Positions 13,234-15,724 of a stretch of 15,724 nucleotides of DNA are shown here, piece after piece (the stretch's first letter is position 1; every line of letters begins with the position of its first letter). The translations under genes and the position numbers were made by a program. Under the pieces are notes generated by a model. That model ran no database searches and was not told the origin of the DNA. It worked only from the letters and a program-made list of their open reading frames with translations. This DNA comes from Burkholderiaceae bacterium. GTDB lineage: Bacteria > Pseudomonadota > Gammaproteobacteria > Burkholderiales > Burkholderiaceae. The stretch covers positions 1 through 15,724 of the forward strand of contig JASLEM010000241.1 of assembly GCA_030151165.1 (NCBI GenBank), read 5' to 3'.

Positions 13234-15724
13234 TCAGATCTCCTGCGCAAGCGGGTGGGGGTGGCCGGACGCGGGGTCGCGCGGCTCGTGTTTCTGGCGG
13301 CGGATCTCGAGGCGGCGATGCACGCCCGCGAAGACGACCGGGACGAACAGCAGCGTCGACACGGTCGCGAACAGCAGGCCGCCGATCACCGCGCGGCCGA
13401 GCGGCGCGTTCTGCTCGGCGCCTTCGCCGAGGCCGAGGGCCATCGGGATCATGCCGATGATCATGGCGAGCGCCGTCATCGCGACCGGGCGCAGGCGCGT
13501 GGCGCCCGCCTCGAGCGCGGCGGCGAGCACCGGCACGCCTTCGTCACGGCGCTGGCGCGCGAACGAGACCATCAGGATCGAGTTCGCGGTGGCCACGCCC
13601 ATCGTCATGATGGCGCCGGTGAGCGCCGGCACGCTCAGCGTCGTGCCGGTGATGAACAGCATCCACGCGATGCCGGCAAGCGCGGCGGGCAGGGCGGCGA
13701 TGATGATCAGCGCGTCGATCCACGACTGGAAGTTGACGACGACGAGCAGGTACACGAGCACGATCGCCATCGCCAGGCCGACCAGCAGGCCGGTGAACGA
13801 CGCCTGCATCGTCTGCACCTGGCCGCGCACGACGACCTGGCTGCCGCGCGGCAGCTTCGGGCGCATCGCATCGACGAGCTGGTTGACCTGCTTGGCGACG
13901 TTCGCGAGGTCGGTGCCCTGCACGCTGACGAACACGTCGATCGCCGGCTGGATGTTGTAGCGCGACGAGATCGCGGGCTGGCGCGCCGGCGTGGCCGTCA
14001 CGAGGTTGCCGAGCAGCTGCGTGTTGGCCGCGCTGTTCGGATTGGCCGTCGCGCCGCCGCCGGTGCCGGTGCTGACGGGCATGCTGAGCAGGGTGTCGAG
14101 CGAGTCGACCTTGTACTGCGGCGTCTGCACGGCGACGTTGTAGACGATGCCGTTGACCGGGTTGAGCCAGAACGCGGGCGAGGTCTGCGAGCTGCCCGAC
14201 AGCGAGATCAGCACGTTCTGGCCGACGTTGAGCGCGCTCAGGCCGACCTGCTGCAGCTTGGTGCGGTCCATGTCGAGGTTGAGCGACGGCGCGTCGAGGC
14301 GCTGGTGCACGTGCGAGTCGACCGCGCCCGGGATGTGCTCGATCTGCTTGGTCAGCTGCGCGGCGAGCGCGGCGTTGGCGTCGACGTTGTTGCCGGTGAA
14401 CTGCACGTCGATCGCGGCGGGCAGGCCGAAGTTCAGGATCTGCGTGACGATGTCGGCCGGCTGGAAGAAGAACTCGATGCCGGGGAAGCGCTTGGGCAGC
14501 TCGCGGCGCAGCACGGTGACGAAGCGGTCGGTCGGCGCGTGATCCTTGTTCAGCGCGATCTGGATCTCGCCGTCGAGCGTGCCGATCGTGCCGGCGTTGC
14601 TGTACGACAGGTTGATGCCGGAGTTGGGCACGCCGAGGTTGTCCAGCACCGTCTCGAGCTGGTCGGCGGGCACGAGCTCGCGGATCGCGGCCTCGACCTC
14701 GTCGGCCGCGCGCGCCGTCTCCTCGATGCGCGTGCCGGTGGGCAGGCGCATGTGCAGGCGGATCTGGCCGGAGTCGACGCTCGGGAAGAAGTCGCGCCCG
14801 AGCACGAGGAACAGGCCGCACGACAGCACGCAGAACGCCATGAAGCCGATCGTGAAGTTGCGCCGGTGCGAGAGCAGCACCGACAGCGCGAGCGTGTACG
14901 AGCGGCGCACCTGCTCGAAGCGGGCGTCGAACGCGCGGTTCAGGCGTTGCAGCAGGCTGGGCCGGTCGATGTGCGCGCCGGGCAGGTGCACCGGCTGGCC
15001 GCGCATCAGCAGCATGACCATCGTCGGCACGAAGGTCCGCGACAGCAGGTAGGACGCGGCCATCGCGAACACGACGGCTTCGGCCATCGGCACGAACAGG
15101 AAGCGCGCGACGCCGGACAGGAAGAACATCGGCACGAACACGATGCAGATGCAGACCGTCGACACGAACGCCGGCACGCCGATCTCGCCGGCGCCGACGA
15201 TGATCGCCTCGTTCAGCTCGGTGCCGTTGTGCAGGTGGCGCTCGATGTTCTCGATCGTGACGATCGCCTGGTCGACCAGCACGCCGACCGACAGCGCGAG
15301 CCCGCCGAGCGTCATCAGGTTCAGCGTCTCGCCCAGGATCTGCAGGATGATCACCGAGGTCAGGATCGACAGCGGGATCGTCAGCGCGATCACCAGCGTG
15401 CTGCGCCAGTTGCCGAGGAACAGCAGCACCATCGCGGCGGTCAGGCCGGCGGCGATCAGCGCCTCCATCATCACGCCGACGACGGCGGCCTTCACGAAGA
15501 CCGACTGGTCGAACAGCGTCTTGACCACGATCTCCTTGGGCATGATCTGCGAGACCTGCGGCAGCAGCGCGCGCAGGTTGGCGACGATGTCCAGCGTCGA
15601 CGCGCCGCCGTTCTTCAGCACCGACAGCAGCACGCCGCGCGCGCCGTCCTGGCGCACGATGTTGGTCTGCGGCGAGAAGCCGCTGCGCACGAAGCCGACG
15701 TCGGCGATCGTCGTCGTCACGCCG
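13234..15724 (-). CDS. RND efflux permease, N-terminus cut by window end
   Basis: The last 828 or so residues of an inner-membrane proton-driven RND pump (AcrB/MdtB-like superfamily, normally about 1040). The missing 5' part lies beyond 15724. Visible are TM2-TM6 (about 77-245, with GNWRSTLVIALTIPLSIL near 103-120), the second large periplasmic loop, and TM8-TM12 near the C-terminus. Three-part structure with the two following genes indicates export of small hydrophobic or amphiphilic compounds. Numbered from 15720, the TM4 motif reads GVLVD150-Q151-AIVTIEN, where AcrB has two aspartates (407 and 408). In TM10 the AcrB lysine 940 position is Ala712 within GVATANSIL, while the arginine of RLRP (R744, like AcrB R971) is kept. 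I recall GVATANSIL and VDEAT as marks of one subfamily, in which the second acidic residue is usually Glu, so Gln is odd even there. The permease precedes the adaptor, the reverse of the commonest order. Confidence 0.93.
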   Translation of the reverse strand, partial: GVTTTIADVGFVRSGFSPQTNIVRQDGARGVLLSVLKNGGASTLDIVANLRALLPQVSQIMPKEIVVKTLFDQSVFVKAAVVGVMMEALIAAGLTAAMVLLFLGNWRSTLVIALTIPLSILTSVIILQILGETLNLMTLGGLALSVGVLVDQAIVTIENIERHLHNGTELNEAIIVGAGEIGVPAFVSTVCICIVFVPMFFLSGVARFLFVPMAEAVVFAMAASYLLSRTFVPTMVMLLMRGQPVHLPGAHIDRPSLLQRLNRAFDARFEQVRRSYTLALSVLLSHRRNFTIGFMAFCVLSCGLFLVLGRDFFPSVDSGQIRLHMRLPTGTRIEETARAADEVEAAIRELVPADQLETVLDNLGVPNSGINLSYSNAGTIGTLDGEIQIALNKDHAPTDRFVTVLRRELPKRFPGIEFFFQPADIVTQILNFGLPAAIDVQFTGNNVDANAALAAQLTKQIEHIPGAVDSHVHQRLDAPSLNLDMDRTKLQQVGLSALNVGQNVLISLSGSSQTSPAFWLNPVNGIVYNVAVQTPQYKVDSLDTLLSMPVSTGTGGGATANPNSAANTQLLGNLVTATPARQPAISSRYNIQPAIDVFVSVQGTDLANVAKQVNQLVDAMRPKLPRGSQVVVRGQVQTMQASFTGLLVGLAMAIVLVYLLVVVNFQSWIDALIIIAALPAALAGIAWMLFITGTTLSVPALTGAIMTMGVATANSILMVSFARQRRDEGVPVLAAALEAGATRLRPVAMTALAMIIGMIPMALGLGEGAEQNAPLGRAVIGGLLFATVSTLLFVPVVFAGVHRRLEIRRQKHEPRDPASGHPHPLAQEI
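13240..13244 (-). promoter_or_regulatory. Adaptor ribosome site within the permease 3' end
   Basis: AGGAG is read from the last codons of the permease (cag gag) and lies 10 bases before the adaptor ATG, consistent with re-initiation by ribosomes finishing the permease. Confidence 0.6.

Overview
The window is high-GC bacterial DNA. A Ser/Thr kinase paired with an ECF sigma factor lacking an anti-sigma gene, a PEP-CTERM protein, a NodT-type efflux operon and clustered palindromic intergenic repeats together suggest a free-living gammaproteobacterium near Xanthomonadales/Lysobacterales. This placement is an inference; a betaproteobacterium is not excluded.

Layout. (1) 1-390 has no convincing gene. 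(2) 391-819 (+) is a lone phage/contractile-system tail tube (gp19-like) gene. (3) 820-1398 lies between two convergent genes and holds the oddest object in the window: 23 head-to-tail 21-bp units (900-1382), each near-palindromic and AT-richer than the surroundings. (4) 1399-2984 (-) is a catalase-like heme peroxidase and cytochrome b561 pair with overlapping ATGA. (5) 3210-6842 (+) is an ECF43-like sigma factor followed by a membrane Ser/Thr kinase with a large TPR-like extracytoplasmic region. Two small membrane-protein genes follow (7035-7661). (6) 7662-8161 is gene-free and carries four alternating hairpin repeats, enclosed by a 22-bp imperfect inverted repeat. (7) 8162-9379 (-) encodes a PEP-CTERM secreted protein, with a good terminator, and a small tail-anchored protein. 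(8) 9549-10343 (-) is an unrecognised membrane/coiled-coil protein with its own promoter candidate. (9) 10510-15724 (-) is a tripartite RND efflux operon (permease, adaptor, NodT outer-membrane factor). The permease is cut by the window end.

How the parts work. The sigma factor has Thr residues where ordinary ECF sigmas carry acidic residues in region 2.2. The adjacent kinase could therefore switch it on by phosphorylation, as reported for EcfP/PknT and EcfK/PknS. The peroxidase/b561 pair probably uses membrane electrons to remove peroxide. The efflux operon is translationally coupled and should build a complete inner-to-outer membrane pump, but two of its proton-relay positions are altered.

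The best candidates for something undescribed are the 21-bp palindromic satellite next to the orphan tail tube gene and the covarying hairpin cluster at 7771-8002.
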